Shown here piece by piece: positions 42,482 to 53,204 of a stretch of 64,000 nt of DNA. Position 1 is the first letter of the stretch. Every line of letters begins with the position of its first letter. The DNA is from Membranipora membranacea (Eukaryota > Bryozoa > Gymnolaemata > Cheilostomatida > Membraniporidae), in contig OU612071.1 in the NCBI GenBank assembly GCA_914767715.1, positions 28,023,681 through 28,087,680 of the forward strand, read 5' to 3'. The notes beneath the pieces were generated by a model. That model made no database searches. It worked only from the letters and a program-made list of their open reading frames with translations, and was not told the DNA's origin. Position numbers and translations under genes: made by a program.

Positions 42482-43124
42482 CTGGGCTTTGGTTGGAACC
42501 CAGGTGTGCTCCGACCTGCCTGCAAACAGAGAGCAACCTGGCGCAGATATTGCGGCCTGGCCACTAAGGCAACAAATTTTGCCGCCTGTGCTCCAGGATG
42601 TTGCTTGCGACAAGACATCTGATTTAATTCAACCTTCAATTTTAATCTGATGTAATAATGCTATAATACATAAATATCATAAGAAGCAACAAGTCTTGAG
42701 ACACAAAGGTAATCCTCAGGTTTTGATATTCTAAAATTACATTGCCTTTAAATCCTTTGGAAAAGATAAACAAGGCACAACAGTAACTAATTCTTTCCCT
42801 GTAATGAAACACAGAGACTGCGATATACAGGTTGTTTACAAATAAGATTTTCTTGAGGGATTAGAAAATTTACTCTGAGAAAACAATGTCTGTAATTGCT
42901 CTAACTGATCTTCATCCAGCTTAGGTCTCAATTGTACTTGGATCGTTTCAATGCACCGCGTGGAGAATTGCTTCAGATTTTTTTTGGAGGCCATCTCAGA
43001 TTTGTTGTTTATTGAGTCAGCCCACCTGTTTGGCTAACCGAATCCTCAAAAGTAACAACATTATAACTTGTTGCAGTATAGATGCAGTCCCAGGGCACCC
43101 TCTACTTGATTGTGCAATAACTAT
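42482..43124. repeat. Direct repeat copy B (~640 bp)
   Basis: Second copy of the repeat at 41546-42136, with the same minus-strand exon starting at ATG 42994. It is followed at once by an inverted, more diverged copy of the exon on the plus strand (ATG 43125). Copy A differs from copy B by a one-base loss in an A-run near 41880. Confidence 0.9.
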
Positions 43125-43240
43125 ATGGCCTCCAAACAAAATTGGAAGCAATTCTTCACGCAGTGCATTGAAACGATCGAAGTACAATTGAGACCTCTGC
43201 TGGATGAAGATCTCAGAGAGCAATTGCTATTCCTTAATGG
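43125..43240 (+). CDS. Exon-like ORF, inverted paralogue of the exon in repeats A and B
   Basis: Reads MASKQNWKQFFTQCIETIEV, then QLRPLLDEDLREQLLF, against MASKKNLKQFSTRCIETIQV in copies A and B on the other strand. About a quarter of residues differ, yet the frame is kept without indels for about 40 codons, which suggests past coding selection. Similarity stops after codon 40, near a possible GTGATA donor. Unknown family. Confidence 0.5.
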
Positions 43241-43329
43241 TGATAAACACACCAAGGTCAAACATACAGAAACCAGCTCACTGAAAATGCAGCAGAATAT
43301 TTCACATAGATATCATGTGTGTTATTAAG

Positions 43330-44100
43330 GGTGAGCCTTCCAGACACACAGTTATCATAATCCCATACGCATCCAGCATAGTTACATTAGTGCTTTTCTA
43401 TAATAAAAATATTGGGATGACATTTGGGTGTAGTTTGAAAATGCTATCATTGAACAGTATCCATTGAGAAAGCCAAATCCAAACCATGTTTCGGAATATT
43501 AATAATATTAATTATTTTGAGGTCTATAGTCATTCTGATAGAATTTGATGGGTGAATGATGGGTCACTACGATCTATACTGAAAACTTATATCAACCAAC
43601 AGAAATATTCTATTGTTCAAGTTCAGTATAGTATCTCCATTGTCATTTGTAAATTGCTCCACTCCTTTGATAAAAGGCAATTAGAATTTGTTTGAAACTG
43701 TACACAATGGCATAGAAACTACAAATATATAGGCTCTTTGCACTGCCTTGCGCAACATTGCCACTGCACTGATGGATGAAATAAACACCGTAATGAAAAA
43801 GTAAATCGGAATTTCAAATATGTCAAAAAAATATTTCAAACATGCCCTCAAAAGCTCATTTAGATAATGTGATGAACTGATGCTCCAAAAAAAACCAGAT
43901 CTCTGTGAGTTACCATGTCGAAATGTAGTTCTGCCCAAACAGAAAAACACGAACTTGGAGATTTTTTGTCAGATTTGGAGTTTTTTGTAGAAAAAGATAA
44001 ATGAATAGTTAGCTGATTGACTAACGATCCAGGTGACCAAATGTGGTTATTCTAAATTAAAAACTGTAGGAAGGAGATAGCTTTTGGAAAAGTAAGGAGG
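43330..44100. other. AT-rich stretch inside the insertion, no supported gene
   Basis: No coding region or clear repeat seen apart from the right terminus near 44120-44143. Confidence 0.4.
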
Positions 44101-44147
44101 AGATAACTACAACTGAGCATTTTTGACTTTAAATAACTGAGGTGTTA

Positions 44148-44701
44148 CTACCGGCCTGCTTTTGTGTATCTATCATTCTGATTCACTTCCGATCTACCTT
44201 GTTCTAGTTGCTGGCAGCCTGCCGTGCCATGGCGGTCAGCCAAAGCACCCTCCTGCTTAGCGTGCATTGAATTGTCATTGTCCAAAGCTAGCCCTTCGTT
44301 TATCGACTTGTATTCTGCAAATACAGTTCCTGTCTTGATGATGATATCATCAGTATCTAGATTGCAACAATTGACAAAAATCCTGTTTTGCTCATCTGGC
44401 TTGCACAGTTTCAAAGTCACATACGAATTATCAGGTGATTTTGTGCCATCTTTTGATTGTGCAATCCCATAGTACCCACTAATTTGGTTGCATATCCTGC
44501 CTGGTATTGCCATCTCACAATTCCCAGGAATTTTTATGGTATTCATAACCTGTATACTACTAACAATAAGTGAACCAGATCTATCAACACATGAGAGCAC
44601 TTTCTTGCCCATAGCTTGTATTTTATTTTCAAAATCTAGAGCACACCTATTATTCTCTAGAAATGAAATGCCTAATATTGCGTCATGTGTGACTTTACTG
44701 A
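44148..44701 (-). pseudogene. Ty3/Gypsy aspartic protease end and linker
   Basis: The minus frame reads HDAILGISFLENNRCALDF, the C-terminal part of a retropepsin-like protease (Ile-Leu-Gly motif), then a 150-residue linker with IPGRICNQISGYYG as in Gypsy polyproteins before the RT. The catalytic DTG is missing because the sequence runs into a (TA)n tract at 44703-44717. It ends at the border of the 3.2-kb insertion. Confidence 0.7.
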
Positions 44702-45139
44702 CTATATATATATATATACTTTTATTGTCAGCAACAATTCATTATTTCAAATGTTTTTCATGATGTGACATAAATGGCAATAAAATAAAAATGGTACAAA
44801 AAAAAGATTCAACAAAAAATAAGACTATGCCAATAAACTGAAAAAATGTTGCATTAGCCTTTTCTTAAACATATTCAAAGTAAGAGTGCTTGTTCTGAGC
44901 CTGAGGTGTTTATTTCAATTTAGTGAACTTTGTGTCACTGGCTACGATTTATTGGTGTTACTGAACCGCCTTGAAACTGTAATAAAAGAGGTGAATAATC
45001 AGGTGCAGGTAAAGATGTTAAAAAAGTGCCTCAATATCAGCCGTCGTAATCGATTTAACTACTTTAATCTAATATTTACTCAAACTAATCTCAATCAATT
45101 AATTACTCAATTAGAAGTTATTCAAGAAATAAAGTAATA

Positions 45140-45840
45140 AAGCTTACCATTGAAGTTCCCTAATCTTATTCAAATTTACCTTTGCCCAGAAATTAATAAA
45201 CATTTCTATGAACACGGAGCATTTAAAATTACATTTACAACATGAATCATCACAGAGCTCCAGAGGGCAACTAAGGTAGTATATCCACAGTATCACATAC
45301 ACAGTGCATCTAATTGGGCACAATAGCTACGAAGCCCCAAACGCACCAAAGCCATACAATGACAGCCCAATTAGCATGCACACCCAGCGATTGGCAGGAC
45401 AAATCCAGCAGCTCAACGCAGCTACACTCCCCGTCAAATCACCTCATGATTCTATCCCTACGCAACACTATCAAGACACTCAAGCAGAGCCAAAAATTCA
45501 AAGAGCTCCAGGGCCCAAGGAGACCGCAAGAATCAAGGACCTAACCGTGTTGTGACCAATCGATATCTGAGAGAAAACAAATGAGCTCATAAGAAATTAA
45601 ATAACAGACGGCTAAACTATTGCAACAAAATGAACAAGTGTTGACCACACAACCAAACCTATGTTAGGTATGTTGTGTACGAAAAAGAATTGGTTGAAAA
45701 GTATCATGAGACGGAACGATGCTCAACCTTTGTGAGAGAAATAATAATGTGCAAAATAAGATTGAGAATCGTTATATTTAAATAATTTGATAAGTGTCAT
45801 GATACTGGGTTGTGGAGTTGTATTACCACGATATCCTAAA
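45140..45840. other. Spacer between Gypsy and BEL/Pao remnants
   Basis: A Pro/Gln-rich open frame (45304-45555, two frames open) has no recognisable motif. Nothing else can be supported. Confidence 0.3.
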
Positions 45841-45847
45841 ATTATCA

Positions 45848-46351
45848 TTATACATTCTCATGAGATTCGAGAATGCACACTAGTTTTGCCACTTGGTGAG
45901 AATACTCCTTGCTTCCATCGACATCAGCTGTCATAACCTTTACTGAACGTACTAAGCCATCTGAGCTCGGAACAATTTCAATCACACGACCTAACTTCCA
46001 GCCTAGCCTGTTGCATTCATCATACAGAATAACCACATCATTTACACAGAGATTTCTTTTAGCCCCAAGCCATCTATTTCTACCCTGTAATTGATGTAGA
46101 TATTCCTTTTTCCACCTATCCTAGAAGTTGTTTACTAGTAGCTGAATCATACGCCACCGTTTCCGAGAGTATAGGTCGTTGTCACTGTATTTACCAGGCA
46201 TAGGTAGAATCACATCAGAGTTCGTATGCAATAGATCATTTGGCGTAAGTGGCTTACACTCATCAGTTATGGAAGATAAAGGCCTGCTGTTTATGATGTT
46301 CATACACTCGTACATGAGGGTTCTTAGGTTTGTGGAAGAAAGATTGTGCAT
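45848..46351 (-). pseudogene. BEL/Pao integrase C-terminal region (DUF5641-like)
   Basis: Two minus frames. 46351-46121 contains IINSRPLSSITDECKPLTPN, the conserved end of BEL/Pao integrases; 46036-45848 contains CNRLGWKLGRVIEIVPSSDG and VRSVKV, the DUF5641 signature. Frames are broken between them and from the core upstream. Confidence 0.85.
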
Positions 46352-46359
46352 TTGAGCTG

Positions 46360-46842
46360 TCAGACCGAAAACACAGCTCTAATAGATCTAATCAGTCTTT
46401 CCCCTGCACCTCCCATGTGAGATGCCTGAGGTGGATTGAATATGAACTTACAATTGGCCTCACGGAACAGTTTGATAATCTCCGGAGAATCTGACATTTC
46501 AAGTAAGAGTTTAGATATCTCGTTCTGTGCACCCACAAAATTGGTGCCGTTATCAAAGCGTAGTAATTTTACATTGCCTCTCAGGGATATAAAACATCTC
46601 AAGCTTTGTAGAAAACTGTCTGTGGATAAGTCATCCAAAACCTCGATATGCACTGCCCTACTGACTAGACATGTAAATATCAGCCCGTATCTTTTCATAC
46701 ACTTTCTTCCATCCTTCACTGGGAATGGTCCAAAAACATCACAATCGACGTTAGTGAACGGAGGCGTCACCTCAACCCTGTCAGGGGGAAGATCAGCCAT
46801 TTTCTGTACTTCTACTGGACGTCGTAACTTCCTACATAGCAC
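46360..46842 (-). pseudogene. BEL/Pao integrase catalytic core
   Basis: Retroviral-type (rve) integrase fold with catalytic residues in order: Asp in FTNVDCDVFGPF, Asp in LLRFDNGTNFVGAQNE, and Glu in ASHMGGAGERLIRSIR. These contexts are typical of BEL/Pao elements. The frame is open for 160 codons but shifts on both sides, so the polyprotein is not intact. Confidence 0.9.
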
Positions 46843-46883
46843 ACATTTATAGATGATGGAAGAAACAACTGAGTTAAGGCCAA

Positions 46884-47141
46884 CTATCCAACCGATCTCA
46901 TCGCAGACATGGTTGTAGTTCGGCCTTGGTGAGCTGCCTGTCCATGATAATATCTGATAACTTGACTAGATAGATTGCCATGTTTTGGTAAAACCACTGG
47001 ATGTTTTTCGCATTCTGATAATGATATAGAATGCTTCATGCGACCCCAAACCCGAATAATCCCATCCTGATCTACATAGCAATCTAGTTTTTGCAAGCTA
47101 CTAGATTTATCTACAGATTGTCCTGAACTGAGTGAACGCAA
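46884..47141 (-). pseudogene. BEL/Pao integrase zinc-binding (H2C2) region
   Basis: The minus frame contains CYVDQDGIIRVWGRM, HPVVLPKHGNLSSQVIRYYH and AAHQGRTTTMSAMR, the His-His part of the integrase zinc domain and its usual N-terminal context. The Cys pair is in the next, shifted frame. Confidence 0.8.
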
Positions 47142-47243
47142 CTCCCCAGAGAAGTATGACTTTTGAATAGCTCTGATTATCTGAGTTGTTGCTGTTTGAT
47201 ATTGATCAGAGGTTACTTTGCCGGCAGATTTGAATGAGGATGT

Positions 47244-47975
47244 TTATAGAATGTTGAGCATAGCTGCCACATTAAACCTGGTCTTGGTCCAAGAGGATGA
47301 CCGATTTGAAATCTCTATGATTGATTGTTCTAGACCAGAGAGAGATTGTTTAGACTCAGTTTTCAATGTGACTGCTGTTTTCCTAAGTTCTGGGTCAGAC
47401 GGGTTGACTACAAACTTCTCAGCAGCCTCGTGCATGACACCAACATCATTGTTCCATAAAAATGATGGACCAGAGAACCACATCGAATCACATATTTCTG
47501 TGGTGGAGATAACTCCCCGTGACGCTATGTCAGCTGGATTTTTGTCCGCTCTGACATACTGCCATTGGGAAACTTTCAAGATGTCATGGATCTGACTTAG
47601 ACGATTGGCTACAAAAGTCTGAAATCGCTTCGCATCATTATGAATGTAACCCAGCTTTATTTGTGAATCTGACCATAGAAACGCTTCAGACGCCCATCCC
47701 ATTTCACTCAGAACACTCTTACACTGCCTTGCTGCCAGTAAGCCAGCCTGAAGCTCTAATCTAGGAATAGTGGTTGGTTTCAATGGCGCTACTCTTGATT
47801 TACCTAGTAATAAAGAGCAATGAACTCTATTCTCGGCATTGAAGGATCTGACATATGTACATGCTCCGGAACCATTGAGACTAGCGTCAGCGAAAGTATG
47901 GATTTCGTTACGGACAGGTACGAAGTCTATTGGATGTAAACATCGTGGAATAGAGACTTGAGATAATATTGACAT
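47244..47975 (-). pseudogene. BEL/Pao RNase H and tether region
   Basis: The 243-codon frame reads IHTFADASLNGSGACTYVR (RNase H Asp), TTIPRLELQAGLLAAR (catalytic Glu), FLWSDSQIKLGYI (Asp) and RADKNPADIASRGV (final Asp), all typical of Pao RNase H. It is one of the best preserved parts of the element. Confidence 0.9.
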
Positions 47976-48016
47976 AGCTATATCCCATAACTTGCAATTT
48001 TTAGCAGTATCATCAT

Positions 48017-48660
48017 CTATAGGATCATCCCAGTCTTACATGTCTGCTGTATCAAGTTCCGACCAGACAGCAGCAGTGGTGACAAGAGTCCAAGTGGGTC
48101 ATATACCGAAGCTAAATTAGTTAGTAAGGTCCTACGAGTGTATATCTTATCTATTGGTTTATAACTATACTTGAATGAGTCTGATGATATGGACCATAGC
48201 ATGCCTAAAGCTCGTTCTGTGTGATGTCCTTAGTACAGTCGAGAATAACATCTTCAGGTGGGAACGACTCCAAAACCTCTACACTATTGGACAACAGTTT
48301 CTGCACGCGCAAATTTCCCTTACTACATATTTCCCTTACTACATATTTCCCTAGTCTCCTGCAGGAGATATATAGCTTGTCTTGTTGTGTCTACACTGTA
48401 TAGCCCGTCGTCTACATAGAAACTGTGCTGTATAAATTTTTGTGCTAGTGGAAAAGAGTTTCCGTGTTCCTGAGCTAATCTATTCAGACCATATTTAGCA
48501 AAGCTAGGAGATGAGCGAGCTCCAAAGATATGAACACACATTCTATAAGTCTTGATACAGTTTTCATCTTCTAGCCAAAAGAATCGCATGTAGTCTCTGT
48601 GTTCTGGAGTGACATAAAACCAATGAAACATTTTCTCTATATCACAACACAATGCTAACC
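48017..48660 (-). pseudogene. BEL/Pao reverse transcriptase fragments
   Basis: 48652-48323 reads DIEKMFHWFYVTPEHRDYMR, FGARSSPSFAKYGLNRLA and FYVDDGLYSV (catalytic YVDD). 48202-48017 continues with IYTRRTLLTNLASVYDPLGL. A 17-bp tandem duplication near 48317-48350 (TTTCCCTTACTACATA) and frame changes break the gene, and the N-terminal RT and gag are not found upstream. Confidence 0.85.
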
Positions 48661-48989
48661 TTAACCGTAGGATATGTTAAAAGTAAACATTTAAACAGAT
48701 ATTAAAAAATTATGATGCACCATGTAATCCCATTAGATTTTGTCTTAGACTAGTTGAGAGGTAATTGACTTTTCCTTTGACAAATGCTTTGCAACGTACT
48801 CTGGTGAAAAACTCAGCTATCGCATAAATGAGGTCTGTACTAGTTCTACAAGTCATAGATATGATTTCCGGTTGTTGAAGAATACATTTCATGATCATCT
48901 GAGTTAAATTACAGTTCATATTTATATTATTTAAGTAAGCGGTAGCGATTTTCTCCATGAGTTTTAACAGTTGAAATAAATCTAAACTA

Positions 48990-49700
48990 ATGTCTAACAA
49001 ACCCCCCCCCCCCCCGACTAATCGAATCGTTCCATGTACTCGGTACTCCGGTCTCACTAGGGATAGACCAGAGTGTCAGCTGCTCGAGCTCCTCGTTAGT
49101 CCAACCCGTCATCTTCTTCAGTTTTCTTAATATAAAACCCCCTACATAATATATTCCCTCTACAGTATCATTGGATTGTAAAACAGAATCAAGTTGTAAA
49201 GAAGAATCAGTATTATGTTGTATTAAGTTTACCTAATGATTTAGTGATGAATAGTTCGAAATGGAAATAGATATGATTGGGTAGTGATGACGGATTGGTG
49301 ATTGAATGTACAAGTCTTCTTAGAGGAAACGAATTTGATAATAGTTATATAGTCTGATTGTGGTAGGTGTTGAATCTGTGTAATCATCTGCTGTTAATCT
49401 GGCGATAGAGAGAATAGAGAATCTGATCTCATTAGAGTAATAGTGTCATTGTAAATCTGAATAGCTTGCTGATCGTCTGTAATAGGTGTATAGTAAGAAG
49501 TCGAGCATACTGTTTGACCTGCAATTATATCAAAGGGAAACAAATTTAACCGCTGCATGAACTTCACTAAAGAGACAGTTCTCACAGAGGTATAATTAAG
49601 AAAAGCAAAGATTATGCTCGCTTTGGCGGGTATGCATGTCTACGTGCATATAATATAATAGGCCTAGCTAGCTATGTAAACTAAAAGAGTTAAAAATACA
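48990..49700. other. Spacer with C14 tract, no supported gene
   Basis: A run of fourteen C lies at 49002-49015. Flanking minus-strand open frames have no recognisable motif and may be decayed BEL/Pao gag or unrelated sequence. Confidence 0.4.
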
Positions 49701-49709
49701 CACCTTTAA

Positions 49710-50635
49710 GGTAATGTCAAAGACCGATCCGAATATCAACATACCATATACCGTTGGAAAGCTGCCGAGCTACTGAAAATGAATACCTGAACAAAAACTT
49801 GATTCAATGACGTTGTGTCATTTTAGGGAGGAAATGAGGCAAAAACCGCTGTTTTTGTCAATGCAGATGGAGGAGTCAAATTAATTGCAAAAATTTCGAA
49901 ACATGTGGAAAGTATACTTAGAGATTGCATTCATCATAAAATTTTATTTTCTCTGATATATAACTAGTCTAAATTGACTTTTTACGTCACGCCATACAAC
50001 GCATTTTTTGTGAAGCCGTGAAAATATGTGAAATTTCAATCATAAATTCACAACAGATCGTAGGCTCAAAACAAAATTAATTATGATTTTCCCTTAGAGT
50101 ACACTTCAAATGTCATACACATTGACTTTCAAAAAACTAGCTTGCATATTGCAGTGACAGTAGACTCTCAAATACGGCTAATATTTTCGCCACCTTTGCA
50201 TAACGCCAAACATGCTGTCCAAATAACCATTATTGTGGCCAAACAAAATTTTTTTTGAAAGTTCTCACATACAAAGCCGCTTTCATTAACCAACATAATT
50301 TTTCATTGCATCTTCATTTTTCTTGAATTTAACGCAACAGAATGCCAAAAAACACCTCAAAAGTCCTTAAAAATACCTCAATACCTATTTTGGCATTCTT
50401 TTGCGTTAAATTCAAGAAAAATGAAGATGCAATGAAAAATTATGTTGACATTTCCTGTGTGCATCATGGTTAATGAAAGCGGCTTCGTATGTGAGAACTT
50501 TCAAAAAAGACTTTGTTTGGCCACAATAATGGTTATTTGGACAGCATATTTGGCGTTATGCAAAGGTGGCGAAAATGTTAGCCGTATTCGACGGTATATG
50601 ATATGTTGATATTCGGATCGGTCTTTGACATTACC
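49710..50635. mobile_element. 926-bp TTAA-flanked foldback element
   Basis: Both ends read GGTAATGTCAAAGACCGATC inward and match for about 45 bp with one difference. TTAA lies immediately outside each end (49706-49709 and 50636-50639). The inner part (about 50170-50587) is a second, nearly perfect palindrome with ~180-200-bp arms around a ~40-bp centre; one arm carries ~24 extra bases. No coding frame. TTAA target use points to a piggyBac- or Kolobok-mobilised non-autonomous element. Confidence 0.92.
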
Positions 50636-50639
50636 TTAA

Positions 50640-51506
50640 ATTTATCTTAATATATCATTGAAACAATGTTTAGGACCATGAAGACAGGTATGCACTATGC
50701 CTACCATGAACGGATTGAAGATGTCTTTTCAACCATCCTTCAGCTTTGTACACTTTAGTACACTCATGCTGAGGGCACTTATACTCCTTCGGTACACACT
50801 TTGTACACTTCGTACATTTTGAGCATCTGATTGCCTCTTGGTGTACTGTGGAGCACTGCTCACGTATCTATCAACATTACAAGAATAAACTTGATACAGT
50901 TACATTGCAGCAAGGGGTTAAAACAACAGAGGGGTCGACCTTTCCCGATACATGTAGGCCTACTTGCAGTGAATGTAAGTAAATCTGAGCCATTTTTGGG
51001 AAGTGCTCAAACTTATAAATATATTTTCATAAAGAAGTAGATGCATACATACAGGTACGGAACTGTCCAAAATCTCATAGAAATCTTTAAGATCCTCATC
51101 CATCCATCCATCGACCTCAGTAGCCATTGTACGCTGCCCTACAACAATAGAAAATGATCATCATTAGTCATAGCGGGTTGTGATTACATGCCTTGAGTAC
51201 AATTATTGGGCTTGGGGCCCGCTTCTGTACAGGGGATATGATGTGGCTGTGATCTGAGAGTATAGATGTTACACATAAAGGAAATAGCACAGTGGACCAG
51301 CTATAGTCAGACTGTCATTGAAACTAGAGGCTCGTGACATTAATATTAACAGTTAATTACTACTGACTTATTATTATTCAATGGGTTGTAGACTAAGTAG
51401 ACCGTCTAAATACCATCTCTGTATGCATGCATGTATGTAGACCTATGTAGGACTATGTGTATATAATATAATTTAATTTGCCACAAAGTAGCCTAACTTG
51501 GCATCA
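50640..51506. other. Spacer left of the MULE, no supported gene
   Basis: AT-rich unique sequence. A short repeated TACACTTNGTACA motif lies at about 50747-50820. No gene seen. Confidence 0.4.
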
Positions 51507-51515
51507 TTTACAAAG

Positions 51516-52313
51516 GGAAGCGCGACAACTTTGCCCGAGCCAAACTTGGTCCGAGCCAAACTTGGCCCGATCCAAACTTGGCCCGAGCCAAACTTGGCCC
51601 GAGCCAACCTTGGCCCGAGCCAACCTTGGCCCGAGCCAAACTTGGCCCGAGCCAAACTTGGCCCCAAATATTTAAATTGCGAATTAGTATAACTTGGCCC
51701 CAATTAGTAAAACTTGGCCCCAATTAGTAAAACTTGGCCCCAATTAGTAAAACTTGGCCCCAAGTACTGGAACTTGGCCCAAATTAGTAAAACTTGGCCC
51801 AAATATAAAACTTGGCCCCATGTACTGAAACTTGGCCCCAATTAGTAAATCTTGGCCCCATGTACTGAAACTTGGCCCCAATCAGTAAATCTTGGCCCCA
51901 AATATAAAACTTGGCCCGATGCAATGGAACTTGGCTCCAATTAGTAAAACTTGGCCCCAAGTACTGAAACTTGGCCCCAATTAGTGAAACTTGGCCCCAA
52001 TTAGTAAAACTTGGCCCAATGCAATGAAACTTGGCCCCAATTAGTAAAACTTGGCCCCAAGTACTGACACTTGGCCCCAATTAGTGAAACTTGGCCCCAA
52101 TTAGTAAAACTTGGCCCAATGCAATGAAACTTGGCCCCAATTAGTAAAACTTGGCCCCAAGTACTGACACTTGGCCCCAATTAGTGAAACTTGGCCCCAA
52201 TTAGTAAAACTTGGCCCCTAGTACTGAAACTTGGCCCCAATTAGTAAGGCTTGGCCCCAATGAGTAAAGCTTGGCCCCAAGTACTGAAACTTGGCCCCAC
52301 ATAGTAAAATTAG
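51516..52313. repeat. Left terminal minisatellite arrays of the MULE
   Basis: 51530-51665 holds about eight 16-bp units TTGGCCCGAGCCAAAC, itself close to a palindrome. 51665-52313 holds roughly thirty 20-bp units of three kinds (CCAATTAGTAAAACTTGGCC, CCAAGTACTGAAACTTGGCC, CCAATGCAATGAAACTTGGC). The unit order is higher-order repetitive, indicating expansion within the terminus. Confidence 0.97.
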
Positions 52314-53204
52314 TAAAATACCAAAGTCAATTACCTTATCTGGTCGTTACGACATATGCTATTTTTTTTGGTCATGCGTTTAGATTATGAAATAAACGTG
52401 TGTGTAGCTGCAATAAACTTTTATTTAATATAATTAATCATCAGAAGCATCGATTTAAAAAAATGAAAGAGAATTATGCGTGTGTAGTAATAGTTACCTT
52501 ATTATTGAATATAAAACTACAGAAGAACACAAAAGCCACTGTATGCAGGCAAAAATGATAATCCGTTCTTGCAAAATTAAAAATTGTTTCCATTATAGAG
52601 ACATAATGAATTTTTTGAGATTGAATGTGTGATTAAAAATGAGATGTTTATAAAGTTTGATGAAAAATATTAAATAGAGTAAGCAGCTTGAGTATTTATG
52701 TAGTATCTGAACCTGCGCTAAAACCAATAGTTCTTTGAGTCTTATGCAACACAAAAATTTGGCTTTCAAGTGATAATACTTCAGTACTACCATGTACTAA
52801 GATGAAACTATTGAGAGACAAAATAGAATTTCTTCTGAGATTAGAAATGAGGTAACAATAAGCCAATTTACAATGGTTGTTGCAAAATTATAAATGAAAC
52901 AGTATGGGCAGTTAGATTGTTAGCTATTTACAAAACTTAGTTTCACAGTCTCCTAAGAGATAATTAATACATAGGTACCACCATGTAAAGTGATGGAAAA
53001 AAATATGAGATAAAATACAAATTTCTGTGATAAGAAATGAGATGAAAATCAGAGAATTTATAATGATGATGCAGCAAACTAAATGAAACATAATTGGCAG
53101 TAAGATTCTAAGTCTATCAATGCCATGAACTACTTACAATGCGTGTGTATGTTATAATTATAGGTTGATCTACAGCTCCTGCTCAGAAGCTGTGAATTGT
53201 TCAT

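Larger units (their letters stand above)
40914..44150. mobile_element. ~3.2-kb insertion with short inverted termini splitting the Gypsy polyprotein
   Basis: The left end contains CTCAGTTCCTTAAAGTCAA (from about 40917) and the right end, inverted, CTCAGTTATTTAAAGTCAA (to about 44143). The two lie between sequences that are adjacent in Gypsy polyproteins (after the protease and before VPEHI). TAGT/TA at both borders may be the target duplication. Inside are two direct ~600-bp repeats and an inverted gene copy, described separately. No transposase was recognised. Confidence 0.6.

Noticed and set aside
45304-45555. Gag-like protein of a retroelement
   Set aside because: Pro/Gln-rich but two frames are equally open and there is no CCHC knuckle or capsid motif.
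45848-48660. Integrase of the Polinton element
   Set aside because: The rve core, zinc region, RNase H and RT around it are all of BEL/Pao type on one strand, so it belongs to an LTR retrotransposon 33 kb away from the Polinton genes.
51473-52080. Repetitive open frames on both strands
   Set aside because: Same minisatellite artefact at the left MULE terminus.
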